Below, in pieces: positions 24,664-37,691 of a stretch of 64,000 bases of DNA; position 1 is the first letter of the stretch; the number at the start of each line of letters is the position of its first letter. The stretch lies in NCBI RefSeq assembly GCF_023278565.1, contig NC_064678.1, forward strand, positions 744,001-808,000. The letters are read 5' to 3'. Both the position numbers and the translations under genes were made by a program. Origin of the DNA: Colletotrichum lupini (Eukaryota; Ascomycota; Sordariomycetes; Glomerellales; Glomerellaceae). The notes below the pieces were generated by a model. That model saw only the letters and a list, made by a program, of their open reading frames with translations, did not search any database and had not been told where the DNA came from.

Positions 24664-26915
24664 ATGCGTCGAATCACACGTCGAAGAGGAGCTTGTCAGG
24701 CTTGCAGGTCCAGGAAAGTCCGCTGTGAGTATCCAGACTGGTCAGAATGTTGAACTCGTCATGACAGTTTTCAGGCGACGGGGCCGACCCGTGCCTCAAT
24801 TGTGAGGTAAGAGTAGATTTCCCAGAATGTCCAACTCAGGCCTACGCTAATGATTATTAGCGAAACGGGCAGGCTTGTTACTATCCGCCATTAGCTCCTC
24901 GACCAAGAAGAACAAGCGCACCGGGAGCGAACAATCGAACTGCCCCCAACATCCGAAGATTGGGAATCAACACCGACCAGAACTGCCCCGTATACGATGC
25001 TTGGCAACAAATGCCCTGTGATACAACCCTTTTGACACCGAACTCAACCGAGGGAACTACGACCAATGGCGGTAAGGTCGATGGTGAAGACTTTACCTGT
25101 ATGCTCCAGCTATCGCTCTCGGAGGCTTACCCGGACTTGGGGCATGATGGCTCGTTGGACTTACTCGATCTACCATTGCCGGGTGAAGACGAGCTTATGG
25201 AGCTACTGGAAACGACGCCATCTGATTGTAATTCCGGTGGTGGATTCAACTTTGACTTTACGACTTCGAACACAGAGCAGTTTCCGCAGTCGCCAACCGC
25301 TGCACCGTCATTGCCGAATGATAGCCAGCCTCGCACCAGGCCGGAAACGACAAGCCCTCCAGACTATAATACGGTAAGTGAGATTGGGCACGCTTACTAG
25401 AAGAACGTTAATGACTCGGACACCGCACAGTTATTTGACTTTGACGAAGCAACGGATGTTCCGCCGCCTGCTTTCAACCCGAAAGAGAAATTACCGATTT
25501 CGAATAATGGTACAGTCCACGTCGACTTTTCTGCCGCAAATGTCTATGGCCTCCCTGAGTTCATCTCTCAGGGAGTTAGAGATAGCCCAAGACATGAGAC
25601 GATCAAGATTGTGAACGGTCTACGGCGAGTTCTGTGCGAGAGTACAGTGGCGTCTGGCGAAGATGGACCACTTGACAGGACGAAAAAGTTTCCTGGAACC
25701 GACAGTACTCTTTCAAGATACTGCGATGGTAAGCATTGTTCCACTATTGACCCAACCAAGTCGAGGTAGCTGACATTCTCCACTCAGCATGCTTTGAAGA
25801 TTGCTGCCCGTAAGTGATTAATATGACACGGGGAAGACGAGCAGAATCGCACGACACTGACATCATCTTCACACGAATAGTATTGGTGACTTTATGACGA
25901 AATCTGCAGTCGAGAGTATCATCAGGTAGTCCAGAGAACCTGAGCCCGACAGATTAGTTCTAGTTTTTGCTGAAGCCATCGTAGCCGTGGGCTTTCACAC
26001 AGCTTGCCTACGAGATCGGCAAACCCGAAGCGTTGGAGAGTCCCACGAAGCACAGAAGCGCCTTGCATCAGCCTTGTGGAGCTACAAAGACATCCAAAAC
26101 TGCCCGAGCACGCTACTGAAATTTCAGGTCACTCTGATCATGGTAATTATGATCCGAATTGCGACATATTCGTCATAAATATGGCTGTAGACCCTAACTT
26201 GAAGAGCAGGCAGTGATTGCATACGTATGCGAAGAGTCCTTGATTTGGGAGAAAATCACTGCGGCAGTATGTTGTGCGCGTGACCTTCGTCTCGTTCACG
26301 CGGCAAGAGGTCAGCAAACCAGCATGAGCGATCAAGATCAAGAGCTGGCTCAACGGGGAGTTTGGTTTCTCTACAGCCTCGAGACAGACTACGCTATCCA
26401 TCATGGGATGCTCCCAGTGAGTCCACCAATTGGGTCATTTCGGTCAAGGCAACTAACGGCTAGTTAGATACTAGATCTGGGTTGGGGGATCCAGTTTCCG
26501 TCGTTCGACAAAGGAGACGACATGATTGCCGTGTCATACACCTTCTCCGAGCTTCTACACTCGGTACTCAAATTTCAGTATAGTCCGAGAGCTCTGAACA
26601 AGTCTGCATCGGCATATGATCGTCGCGATCGGCTGCAGGCCAGCTGCCATGTCCTCAATGAATGGCTTAGTGGCCTGCCGACACCTCTCAATGAGGCGAA
26701 CGATGCCGGGGTTCTCCAAAGTGTAAAGGACGACCGGCAGCTACGGAAGGCATTCCGTGTCTTCTGCATGTATCATCGGGCTGTGTTTTTTATCCATTGC
26801 CCATGGATAACACCCATCGCCACAGATGACGCGGATGTGTACGGTGTTGCCGGGCAGACCAGGGAGAGGTGTGTTGAGCGCTGTGTCGAGTCGGCATTTA
26901 CAGTTGTTAAGCTCG

Positions 26916-26920
26916 CAAAC
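26916..26920 (+). repeat. Target-site duplication CAAAC, left copy
   Basis: CAAAC directly before the 5' LTR; its partner is at 34343-34347. Confidence 0.9.
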
Positions 26921-27125
26921 TGTCGGATTAGAAGTCCAATTTGACCGCGGCATATAGCCGACTGCGCAGGGGCCAATTAGGGGCCCTATTTACGATTATC
27001 GTAGCTAGCCTAACCTATAGTTAGAACCTCCTTTTTATACTTACTACGTAAATATTTATATAGTTTAATTAATCTCTTTATTAATTACGGTTCGAACTAA
27101 CTACTTTATAATAGGAATACTAATA
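26921..27125 (+). repeat. 5' LTR of Copia copy 1
   Basis: 205 bp, from TGTCGGATTAGAAGTC to a RIP-altered end (GGAATACTAATA, against GGGATACCAACA in the 3' LTR). Just inside, TAGTAGTTAAA could be a mutated TGG-type primer site. Confidence 0.88.
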
Positions 27126-30100
27126 CTAATTAGTAGTTAAATTTTATTATTGTAAATCGGTAAAATATCTTATTACGTAAAAAAGACGACCTCTTAATAC
27201 CGCACGGGATAAGAGATTTATATTAATTAACTTTATAAAAATAGATAAAAAAAGAAGCGATTTTTAAATACTATATAGAATTAAATAATTATAGCCCTTT
27301 ACTACTTATAAGAAGTTAATGTTTATTACGTTAAACTACGTTAATTAACGGAACTACTTAAGTAACTAGCTTTTTATTATTACCCCGAGTAGCTTTTTTA
27401 TTAAACGACTTTTTTATAACCGGCCCGTAATTAAAAATTAACTAGTTAAATTAGTAAAAAAAAATACTTACGTAACGACTACTTACTTAATTAATTAGTA
27501 TAACGAACGAGCTTAATAATATAATATAAAAAAGTACTATATAATTAAAAAAGGGGATTTTTAAATATAAATATTTTTACTTAGTAGCGAAGGTAACCTT
27601 ATAAGAGTTATTAAGCTAAGAGATTTATAGTATATAAAAAAGTTTATTATTACGAAGATCTTATAAGTACGACCTTAAGCCCGTAATTTAAATAACCTCT
27701 TTATAGCTCCCTTAACTACCCCCCGGGTATTATTTAAAAATAAAATATAAGGGACGGTTTAACGAGGGAGGAGGGGATTTAAAAGTTTTAATAATATCGA
27801 GTTAAAAATATTACAAATCTTAGAAATTAACTTAAAAAAAAGGTAGCTATTTTAAAATAGTCTTATAACCTCTTATTAAAGCTATTATTAACTTAAAAAA
27901 AGGCTAAAAAAATAAGGATCTAAAGGGAAAAAAAAAAGAATCTTCTAAAGGGCTACTTAAAGGCTTCTTTTTATACTAACTCTTAGTATAAGATTACTAA
28001 TTTTAAAAAATTAACTAAGTAATAAAAAGGATTATTAATAAGTAATAATTACTTAACTATAATTAAGCTATAAAAAAGACTACTCAAAAAATATAAAATA
28101 GGGTATTAAGAGGCTATAAAAAATAAAATCTCTAAAATATTTAACCCTACCGCGTATAAGTAATAAATAAGCATTTTTAATAAGTCCTTAAAATTTACGA
28201 TTTTATAAAAAAGAGGGCTTAACTTTATTAACTATACTTAATAACTTATATAGTTCTTAATAGCTTATATAGCTCTTTTACGAGCTATACGGCATCTATT
28301 TTTAACTATTTTTATAAAATACTACTCTAAAAGAAGTAAGTTAAGAAAAGAAGCTATTTAGAGATTATAAAGAGTACGAGGCTTAAGAAGTTAGAAATAT
28401 ACGGGATAGCGGAAATTAGTAACTAATAAAGATCTTAAGACTAATTATTATATCTTCTTATAGTAATATAAACGTTTATTATTATTATTATTAAAAAGAA
28501 TTACTAAAACCTACCCTTTTATATTAAATAAAAAAGAGGATTTTAGTAAGTATTATAGCTAGCGATTTAAAAGGGTAATAGTAATTATTAAAAATAATAA
28601 AAACGAGAGTAGTAGCGAGATAGTAAGAGGAAATAAGAATCTCCTAAATCTTAATAAATTCGTTAAATAGTAAAAGCACGGATTTATTATAACTAGTGCG
28701 CGGATTAAATATATCCTTATTAAAATTAAATACGCTAATAACTACTAATATAAGTATAAGCTAGAGCACGACCCTTAGTAAGTTAGGGTAAGGAAAAAGA
28801 GGATAAAACCCAATTTTAAATAGAATCCTAATCTTTTATAAATAGGTAAATATTAACCCGGATTATTAGGGGACATAAATATATAAAATCGCGGATTAGC
28901 TTAATAGTAAGTAAATTAATATAATATTAATCTATTTAACTAAGGTCTATAAAAAAAAGGGGCTATAGGAGTAACCCCTATTTTACGAGATTATAAACGA
29001 CCTTAGTTACTAACTAAATAAATAGTTTATAAATATAAGCCTAAGAATTATAAAAATAATTAATAAATTCCTCTATAAGTAAGGAGTATTACTAACGTAA
29101 TTATAATTATAAGAGTTATATAAAATACTAATAATAATAATTATAAAAGAGGAATTCGTACTATAGAACTAAGTATAGGTCGATAGAGCGTATAATTATT
29201 TTAATAAATTTAAAAAAAAGGTAAACGACCTAGATTTCCTCTTTATAATTATTAATAAAAATCTATTGTTATAAAAGGATATACCGGGGCAAAATATAGT
29301 ACTAAAAGTACGATAATCGATAATTTTACTTATTTTAATTTATAACTTATTACCGCTACTAACGCAAAATTCAGCGCTAATTAGTTAATAAAAAGAAAAG
29401 TAAACGACCTAAAGTTATTAATAATACGTAGTAACGTAAGGATTATATATAAATACTAAAAATTTAGTAATAAATATAAAGTAATTTATAAACCTTGAAA
29501 AGATCTTCCTAAAAAAGAAATTATATTCTAGGGGGAAGTATAAGGTCTTATAAAAAACCCTAATGATATTTTATAATTATTATAAAAAAGTCGGAATTAA
29601 GGAATATTAGTACTATTTAGTAATTAATATCGTACTCATAAGTAAAGCCTCTAATTACTATTACGAAGCAGTACGTAATCTCGATTAAAACGACTTTTTT
29701 AATATAATTAACGTAATCTAAAGCCGCTTTAAGACTTATAATAAAAACCTAGAGCTCTTATCTAAGCTACGAGCGATTTCTTTTATATTTATAACTAAGA
29801 TAATAAAAAGTAAATTGCGAGTAAAAATCCTTAAAAAGCTTATTAATCGAATTAATAAGCTAATAAAAACCTAGCTAAATAAGGGGATAAATAAACAGAA
29901 AGTCGGATATTTCTATACTATAATTTAGCGTATATTAAAAATAAAAATAACCCTATACTAAGTACCCGAAGACTACGAGACGCTGTACTTAAAGCTAAGA
30001 TCTAGTTTTAATATTAAAATAAGAATACCGTACTAAACCTATTTCTAAATATACGACGGCCCTTATTAATAATATTAAGTCGATCGAACGTATAATAAAA

Positions 30101-33100
30101 AAAAAAAAAAGCTAAATACGATAATCGCTAGTAAAGAGGCCTAGATTTATTAAATAAGTAGAGATTTAACTTATAAATAGGGTAATAAAAGAGGTAATAT
30201 TATATTTATAAAAAGGATAGATATTAGTTAAGTAACTAATTTAAAAAAGAGCGTACTAAATTATATAAATAATATAAAAAGTCGAGGGTAATAAACGGCA
30301 AAACTAGCCCTCGTTAGTTTAACTAATTCCTTATTATATATAAGGGAAGATCTAGGGGTATAAAACTTAGTAATAGTAGCTAAAATAGTAGCTTAAAGTA
30401 TATACCCCTTATAAGAGATTTAGAAAATAAGGAAGATCTTACCCCCTATATTAATAAATTAGATTATAATAAAATCGACGATATTAACTACTCTTTTTTT
30501 ACCCCGTTAGCTTTTAAAAAATATATGAGGCTAAATAAATAGAGGGTAGTAAAAGCTTTTAATAAGTAGGCTTTTATTTATAAATAATAAAGGAAGGTCC
30601 CTTAGATAACGGATATAAAGGCGGCCGAAAAGGCGAATTTAATAGGGCTAAAGCCTATTTTCTTAATAATTAAAAAAAAGACGCTATCTCTCTTAATATT
30701 TAAGAAAAAAGAATATAATACTAAGCATATCTAAGGGTAGCTAGAGGGGTCCTTTTTATATTACTTAGATCCCTCGAATACTAAGCTCGTATAAGTATTC
30801 TATATAAGTAAAAAATACGGCCTAGACAATTTCTATAAGATTATTTTAAATACTAGGGTATTATAATAGTTAATTAAAAAAAAAGGGCAATTCTAAGTAT
30901 TATAAAAGATTGCGTTAGTAATACTTAATACGTCGATAGTAAGTATTATAAAGATTAGTTTCGGCCTAAGTAAGGAAATCGTCGCCCTAAGTATAATAAA
31001 AATAGAGACGTACTTTAAAACAATAACTTTTTATATTTTACTTATTAATACCCTATTTCTCTTATATCTAAAAAATATAGATTAACTAGGTATTATATTT
31101 AATAATACGAGGAATAAAATCTTTAGTAATAAGTACTTCGAGATAGTCGAATAACGATAGGGGTATATATTTATAAAGCTTATTAATAATACGAAATCGA
31201 TTAATTACTTAACGGAAAATAAGCTTAAAAAACTATACTAAAGATTCGGGTACCCGTTAGTTACGAAGCTATATAACCTCTTAAAGTAATTAGGTAATAA
31301 TAATATCGAAATAGGGGCGCTAAAATAATTAATAAAAGTATATTATTAATACTAAATAAATACGCAGAGCCCACGCAAATTTAAGTTTAAATTGCGTAAT
31401 AAGCTTAACTTTAACTAAGAAATTATTATTAATATCTTTTATTTAAATAGTCAGCTAGTACTATATATAATTAATATAGTTATATCCTTCTAAATAGGGT
31501 AATTCCTCCGGGATTTATAAATAAAAATAGTATAAATAGCCCTATAAAAAAGCTAAATTAATATATACTAAGGACCGCTAAATAGTATTAAAACCGATAC
31601 TAGTACTAGCTTTAAGTTAGTAGAATTTAGGGATAATACGACGGCCTATAGTATATAGTTAAAAGTCGTACCCGTTAAAGCGTACTATAATATTAAAAAA
31701 GTAAAGAGGGTATACTAGTAGTTAAAAAGGGCGTTTAGAATTATTAAAAAAGAAAATCCGGATTTTACTAACGACGAATACCTCTAAATAGTACTTAAAT
31801 ACTATAACGATATTATAGGGCCTAACGGACTTATACTAACGCTATTAATATTTAAAATATATTTAAAAACGACCTTAGCCTCGCTACCGTTACTAAGTAT
31901 AAACTAACGAGCCCGAGTAATTAAAAAAGTAATATAAGTACTACGCGAAGTAAGTATAAAAAAATAAGTTAATAAGGTAATTATTATGCATAATAGACCC
32001 GATATAAGAAATAATTTAAATATATTACTAAATTCGGATATATAAGTATAATACGAAATTACTTAATAATAGGCTAGGCTATATAAGTTAATTTTTATTA
32101 ATAAGCGCTCTTATATAGTTATGAGAAATTATAACTAGCTACTCGAAGTATTAATTACGGTAATTAAACCGTATTATATAAATCTTAACGAGGTAATTTC
32201 CAACTTATAAAAAAAGAAGAGCTAGGGGAAACTATATAACCCGTAGTAAAGGTATAAAAAATTATCCTTAATAAAATCGTTATAATAATATTAATAAATA
32301 ACGAGGAAAAGGAAATTATTAAAAGGGTACTAATATTACTAGCGAGACGTTATAAAAAACTACGATAGTAAGCCCTAATGTAGTAATTTATTATTAGTAA
32401 CGAGGTAATTAATACTTTTTATATAATAAAAAAGAAAGCCGATTTCGAGCTAGTAGTTAAACTACGTAAAGAAAGCGTAATTATAACTATTAAAAAACTA
32501 TATAAAGGATTAGATCTTATTAAAATAAACACTTTTCGTAATCGAGGGGTCTATCGATTTATTTTATATAACTTAGAAAAATATTTAAACCTCTCTATAT
32601 TTAAATTACGAATAGTTCGTAAGATTAAAGGGAAAGGAATACCCTAGCCGTACGAGAAGTTTAAATACGTAATTTAGGGGTATAGTAACGTTAAAAAGGT
32701 AACGCTACTTATATAATTACTTATTATATAGCGCTATAGCTAACGATTAATAATAGTACTAATAGCATTACTACGGAAGAAGGGATACGAGATTTAGAGC
32801 TATAATATTACCTAGGCCTATACTTAATTAGCTATAGGGCTTATAAGGAAAATCCTAGCCTATTTACTAAAGGAAATAGCTAGTAAGTACCTAGAAAGTA
32901 CAATTATTAAAGTACTTAAGCTACTATATAGGCTTATAAAATTAGGTACTTATTAGTAAGCTACTTATTACGATTTTTATATTAATTAACTATTAATAGT
33001 TATTTTTATATACGACCCGTACTTATTAGTTACGGAGTACGAAGGCGACTAATTTAGGATTATTAAAATATAGACTAACGATATATTAGGCCTATCTGAT

Positions 33101-34137
33101 ATTAACTTCATAAAAAAAGAGGATAAAGAGCTTTAAAAAGCGGGCTTTATAATAAAGCTAAAAAAGGTCCTTATAATAAATACCCCCTTAGTATTTAACG
33201 GCGGGATTCTTATAATTAAAGGGGAAACTATTATTTTTTAATAAAAGGGGTAAGGCGAAAAAATTAACCTCGTCGATCCGAACGTAATTAACGTTAAGAA
33301 GTAGTATAAAGCTAAGCTCGTATAAGAGATATATATTATAAGTATTTATTAGCCTAAAATAACTTTTAACTACGCTAAGGTAGTATAGGCTATAAATCTA
33401 ACTAAATAAAATATTAAAATACTTAATAAGTAGCTTAAGTAGTAGTAAATAAATTTTAATTAAAGTCTTGTTTATTACCTAATTAACTTTATAATTAATA
33501 AGCTTTATATTTTTATTAATAAGTTATTTATAAATAATAACGACCTTATTTTATAATTAGGGTATATTATTATCTTAGTTAATAAGAGTATAAGTAAGAG
33601 CGAATTTATTATATACGGTAATATAATTTACTACTTATTAACTAAAAATAAGTAAATAATAAGAAGTATACTAATATCGGAGGTATATAATATAATTAAC
33701 GGCGTTAACTTTTCTTATGCAATTTTAATAACGCTAAAGAAAATTACTAATTAAATTAGCCTTTTACTTATTTTAACGGTTATTTATACCGATTCTTACT
33801 CGTTATATAAATACCTTATTAAATTAAGAACGATAAAAGAAAAAAAGCTTATAATCGATATTATAGCCTTTAAGTAATTATATAAAAGGCGCGAGATACT
33901 TAAGATCCGTTAGATTAATAATAAAAATAACCTTATAAACGCTTTTATAAAAATAATATTAAATAAGAGATTAGAGTAATTTATAAGTAGTAAAAAAGCT
34001 ACTATATAAATAAAAAGATAGGTTATATAAAAAGAATAAAAAAAAGAGGGAAAGGGAGACGACTTAGTAAACGGGCCCGAGGTCGAATTATACTTTTAAT
34101 TATAGTAATTAAATTGATAAAAAAAAGAGAAAGTTAG

Positions 34138-34342
34138 TATTAAATTAGAAATCTAATTTAACCGCGGTATATAGCCGACTGCGCAGGGGCTAATTAGGGG
34201 CCCTATTTACGATTATTATAGCTAGCCTAACCTATAGTTAGAACCTCCTTTTTATACCTACTACGCAGATATTTATATAGTTTAATTAATCTCTTCGTTA
34301 ACTACGGTTCGAACTAACTACCCTGTAATAGGGATACCAACA
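34138..34342 (+). repeat. 3' LTR of Copia copy 1
   Basis: 205 bp, the same length as the 5' LTR. It begins TATTAAATTAGAAATC, which matches the 5' LTR start after G-to-A and C-to-T changes, and ends GGGATACCAACA. Confidence 0.88.
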
Positions 34343-34347
34343 CAAAC
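34343..34347 (+). repeat. Target-site duplication CAAAC, right copy
   Basis: CAAAC directly after the 3' LTR. The regulator's frame continues from 34348. Confidence 0.9.
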
Positions 34348-34662
34348 AGTGGACTGTTTTGGGAAAAGGGACTTGAAAGGTACGTTGTGCGACCGTGAAT
34401 TGAGATATAGTTGTTAACGTTGCATGTGTAAAGGGACATAGGATCGTCAAGCATGAAATGGGGCAATATGGGACAGCTTCTCCTAGTATCACTTTGCTTC
34501 ATTGTTTACTACCTCATTAACGGTGAGAAGGCGAATCGCAAGACAGCAATGCCTTACTTGGCCATTTGTGGAGGCTTGTTTGGAAGATTGAGCCTGGATA
34601 GTGATGAGGGTTCTTTGATGGATCATTACCTAGAGCTCATTCAAGTAGTGCGGGCAAGTTGA

Positions 34663-35223
34663 CATATTTCGAAGGACTCATAGCGAGAGCAAGGAAGACT
34701 TCAGACCCATGACGTCTTCCAGAATAGCGCCTTAACCGAAAATGACAAATCTTCAGGCTGGAAATACGTACATAATCAAGTGTAAATCAAGGTTCAGGAG
34801 CGGCCCGCTCAGCTAACCGATTGGTAACCTGTGGGCTGTCAAGACAATCTTGGCTCTTGGCACGAACTAGATACCCAGCTGTAGGAAAGGGAACATCGGC
34901 AGGGCCTAGCGGCAAATAAGTGTCCTGGTCAGTTGTATTTTACCCGCTTGGGAATGGCATTTGCCTGAATACGGGGAATATGATCACGAATTGACGCCGG
35001 CGGGCGGAAATCAAACAAAGTTCATTGATGGCTATGTTTCGCAACATGAGTTGATATAGACTTTCAAGTTACCAAAGTATGATTGCCGTCGCTGTGGAGC
35101 CGGCGGGTCGGGTAATCCTTGTAACTCTTCATCGAAGCTCCATTCTAACTAGAACTGTTCGGGCCATTGTGGATACTAAAGTAGATATCAGGGATAGATA
35201 ATATGGATGGCAGGGCCTCTGTC
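34663..35223. other. Intergenic, converging genes
   Basis: About 560 bp between the regulator's stop and the P450 stop. Nothing recognised. Confidence 0.5.
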
Positions 35224-37084
35224 TTAGAAGTTCACCTCCTCCTTTCTCCGCCTGACAAGGACCTTGGTGGTGGGGTTTGCAAGCATGGAAAACCCAAACT
35301 CTAGAGGACTGATATTTGTGTTTTCCGCCAGCTTGATATCGTACTTGAGCAAGAGGTGGCACATGACCAGCTTCACAGTATTGGCGCCGAAGAAGCGGCC
35401 AGGACAGGCGTGAATGCCGAGGCCGAAACCTAGATGTTCGGGCGAAGTGCTGACTAGCTGGGACGTCTTTTCGCCTTGCTCAGAAGCTTCCCGCAGTCTC
35501 AAAAAACGGTATCCATCATAGGCTCGCGGGTTCTTATAGATCTCCGGGTCCCACATCTTTTCCGCATTAATAGCGATGCCAGAATCTTGGGGAAGAACTG
35601 TGCCATCCTTGAGGCGGACATCTTCCATGACTCTGCGGCCTAGACCCACTGTAAAGCACGTTAGTTGAGCCTGCCAAAAGTGGCAAAAAGTGCCTGAGTG
35701 ATGTACAGTAGAATAGTTGATAAAAGAATGGAACAAACGCACCAGCTGCAACGGGCTTAAGGCGCAGAGTTTCCTTGAGAACACTGTCGAGGAGCTTCGT
35801 GTTGTAAAGACTCGTAGGTTTCCATTGCCCGTCCCCGAGAACAGACCGGATTTCGTTCCTGAGTGGCTCGAACATCTCTGGGTTCTTGCAAAGATCCATG
35901 ATGCTCTGGGACATAAGATCGTTACTGGTCAGAATTGCAGAGATGCTGAGGGCCAGCTGCTGATCGGCAGGATCATACTCAACGCCCATTCTTTTCGCTG
36001 CCGTCTCATACCAGTCCAGAGCGTCATGATACTCGAGGCTTGGATCTGCTGCCTTCTCTACACGGCGCTTCTCTAGAATAGGCGCGATGATTTGCCGCGC
36101 TTCAATTAGCATCGTACGAACTTCTCGGCATTCTGTAAGAAACCAATGAATAGTGCGATAGAGAATCACTGGCCAACGCCTTAAGACTTTGGCAGCATTT
36201 GTTGCTTTGTTGGTGTAATTCACTGTGATTTTCAGCCAGTCGGGATTTCGGCACAGCTCTGGGCCAAGAAAAATGACGGAGGACACCCGGGCAACAATTC
36301 GAATGATGACGTCGCCAAGAAGAACCTCATGCCATTCTGAAGAGAGGGTAGGGGCTGTCAGAATTCGATGCTGTCGTGCGGGGTTTGTGTTAATGACTGA
36401 CCTTCGTTATCGGTCAAGATATCACTAAGAGCAGCGTTTGCCTCATCAGACAATGGCTTGTTCAGCTTGGCTAGAATCATGATTAGATCAGTAAACGAAA
36501 ATTGACTATCACCGAGTCCCCAAGACGACATACCAATACCAGCAGGCGTGAGATTCCATTTGATGACATTGTGTAGTATCTCAGTTCCAAGAGCAATGTA
36601 AGGCTCGAACCCAGGGATGCCAGCTTGCCAGTACTACAAGAACAGCGCAAAAGTCAACAACCGAGCTCTAATAACGAATTTCATTTAGAGCTTGCCATAC
36701 CTGGAGCAGAAACTTCGTTGAGTCAAAACGGGCATCATTTCGAACCTCTGGCATGACGCTGTGGTCGAGAATGATGACACCACCGCCAAGACCGGTATTG
36801 ACTCTGAAAGGCTTCCCACCAAATTCTTTCAAACCCCGGGCCAACATCGCCCTTCCACTCATGAGATACTCATTTTTCGAGGCATTAATCACCGGGAATG
36901 CAGACAACTTATTCTTACGCAGCGAAACGGTCATCACTGAGGCTATCAATATGATAGCCATCAGAAAGGGCACATAGCCGCTGGTCTCCATCGAGCTTGG
37001 AAGCCCGAAGTTGGTTAAGTCGACCCATGATGGCCGGGGAGGACTAAGTGTGGTTTGTGTGTTGGTGTTGAGGTAACTGGCCAT
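35224..37084 (-). CDS. Cytochrome P450 monooxygenase
   Basis: Four exons separated by introns 36634-36700, 36337-36401 and 35649-35742 give 1635 nt, a 544-residue protein with consistent phases. I chose ATG 37084; an in-frame ATG also lies at 37114. An N-terminal membrane anchor ([17 protein letters not shown]) predicts attachment to the ER. P450 landmarks are the ExxR helix in KETLRLKP and the haem loop [13 protein letters not shown] with its cysteine ligand. The I-helix reads [11 protein letters not shown], where many relatives have a Thr-rich AIHTT-type stretch. [19 protein letters not shown] is typical of fungal P450s related to ent-kaurene oxidase-like families. It should oxidise a small hydrophobic intermediate, plausibly the product of the neighbouring PKS or NRPS. 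The gene is undamaged although flanked by two retrotransposon insertions. Confidence 0.9.
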
Positions 37085-37691
37085 CGTTGATTGATTGAAG
37101 AGCCACTTTCTCACTGTGAAGCTCTAAGAGGCATACGTGGGTGATTGGTTTCAGACTTTGTTAAACTAGCGTGAGCTCTACGCGGGTGGGACGATGAGGA
37201 CCTAACGACCCCTTCAGCATTCAGCTCACCACATACTTCCACCCATGGCGATTCGCATCTTGGGAACCCAACGCGCTACCTTTCGTGTTCGGCTCCGAGC
37301 TACCGGCGCCTTGCCGTCCCTCCGTTTCCCACCGGATCGAGAGGTAAAGTTGACTGGGGTAGTTCGGTCCGAGCGGGCGGAGCCGGGTGTAGCGAGAGGG
37401 AGTTCGCGAGTCAACGCACGGTGCTGACAGCCCAGGGATAGCGTCGCGCCGATGTCCCGTTTAGGGTTTCATAAAGCAGTTTCCGAAACCTTGTGCCACT
37501 TGATGCCACCAACCCCTTTGTTCCAGACTTTCCGGGGTTGTTTCCATCTGCCTTTTCGGAGCAGGAAGAACAAGGAACCCTTTGAGTTACGGTAAGCAAG
37601 TCTGTGGGAAAAGCCTTCTGGCTAGACGTTGCGAGGCAGGTGAAATGTTTCTACGAACCACAATCTGCTATTCTCACTCAGGCTTCGCGAG
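37085..37691. other. Divergent promoter region, P450 and transporter
   Basis: About 600 bp between two divergent ATGs, GC-richer than the surroundings. Probably a shared promoter; no site I can name with confidence. Confidence 0.5.

Larger units (their letters stand above)
26921..34342 (+). mobile_element. RIP-degraded Ty1/Copia LTR retrotransposon, copy 1 (7422 bp)
   Basis: 205-bp LTRs bound it (26921-27125, 34138-34342). The outer ends are TGTCGG and CCAACA, and CAAAC flanks both sides. Before the 3' LTR lies a purine tract (about 34119-34133). The interior is very AT-rich, and neither strand keeps a frame of 60 codons for about 7 kb. Despite many stops, fragments read as Copia pol in the order integrase before RNase H. 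These are a pre-integrase zinc-region stretch near 31.06-31.30 kb, an integrase-core stretch near 31.37-31.5 kb, and an RNase H-like end near 33.78-34.0 kb. That order defines Copia rather than Gypsy. It is more AT-mutated than copy 2 and keeps a segment of about 430 bp (roughly 28.0-28.4 kb) that copy 2 lacks. It cannot encode its own proteins. Confidence 0.88.
24664..34662 (+). pseudogene. Zn(II)2Cys6 transcription factor interrupted by a Copia element
   Basis: ATG 24664 opens MRRITRRRGACQACRSRK. Introns at 24725-24774 and 24807-24860 complete a full binuclear zinc cluster, C-x2-C-x6-C-x5-C-x2-C-x6-C, ending in ERNGQACYYPP. An acidic stretch and, after several exons, a fungal transcription-factor middle domain follow (RGVWFLYSLETDYAIHHGMLP; intron 26417-26467). 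At 26920 the coding sequence is cut by a 7.4-kb retrotransposon flanked by CAAAC. The frame resumes exactly at 34348 (SGLFWEKGLER). It passes a 54-bp intron (34380-34433) and ends with AICGGLFGRLSLDSDEG, typical of these C-termini. Between about 25.55 and 25.97 kb the exons also do not join cleanly: there is a TGA at 25612 and frame mismatches, so further damage is likely. It was probably the pathway regulator of the surrounding cluster. Confidence 0.82.

Noticed and set aside
26921..34342. Gypsy-type element
   Set aside because: Readable fragments place integrase ahead of RNase H, the Copia order.
34453..34662. Independent 69-codon gene
   Set aside because: It continues the Zn2Cys6 regulator in phase across the retrotransposon and a 54-bp intron.
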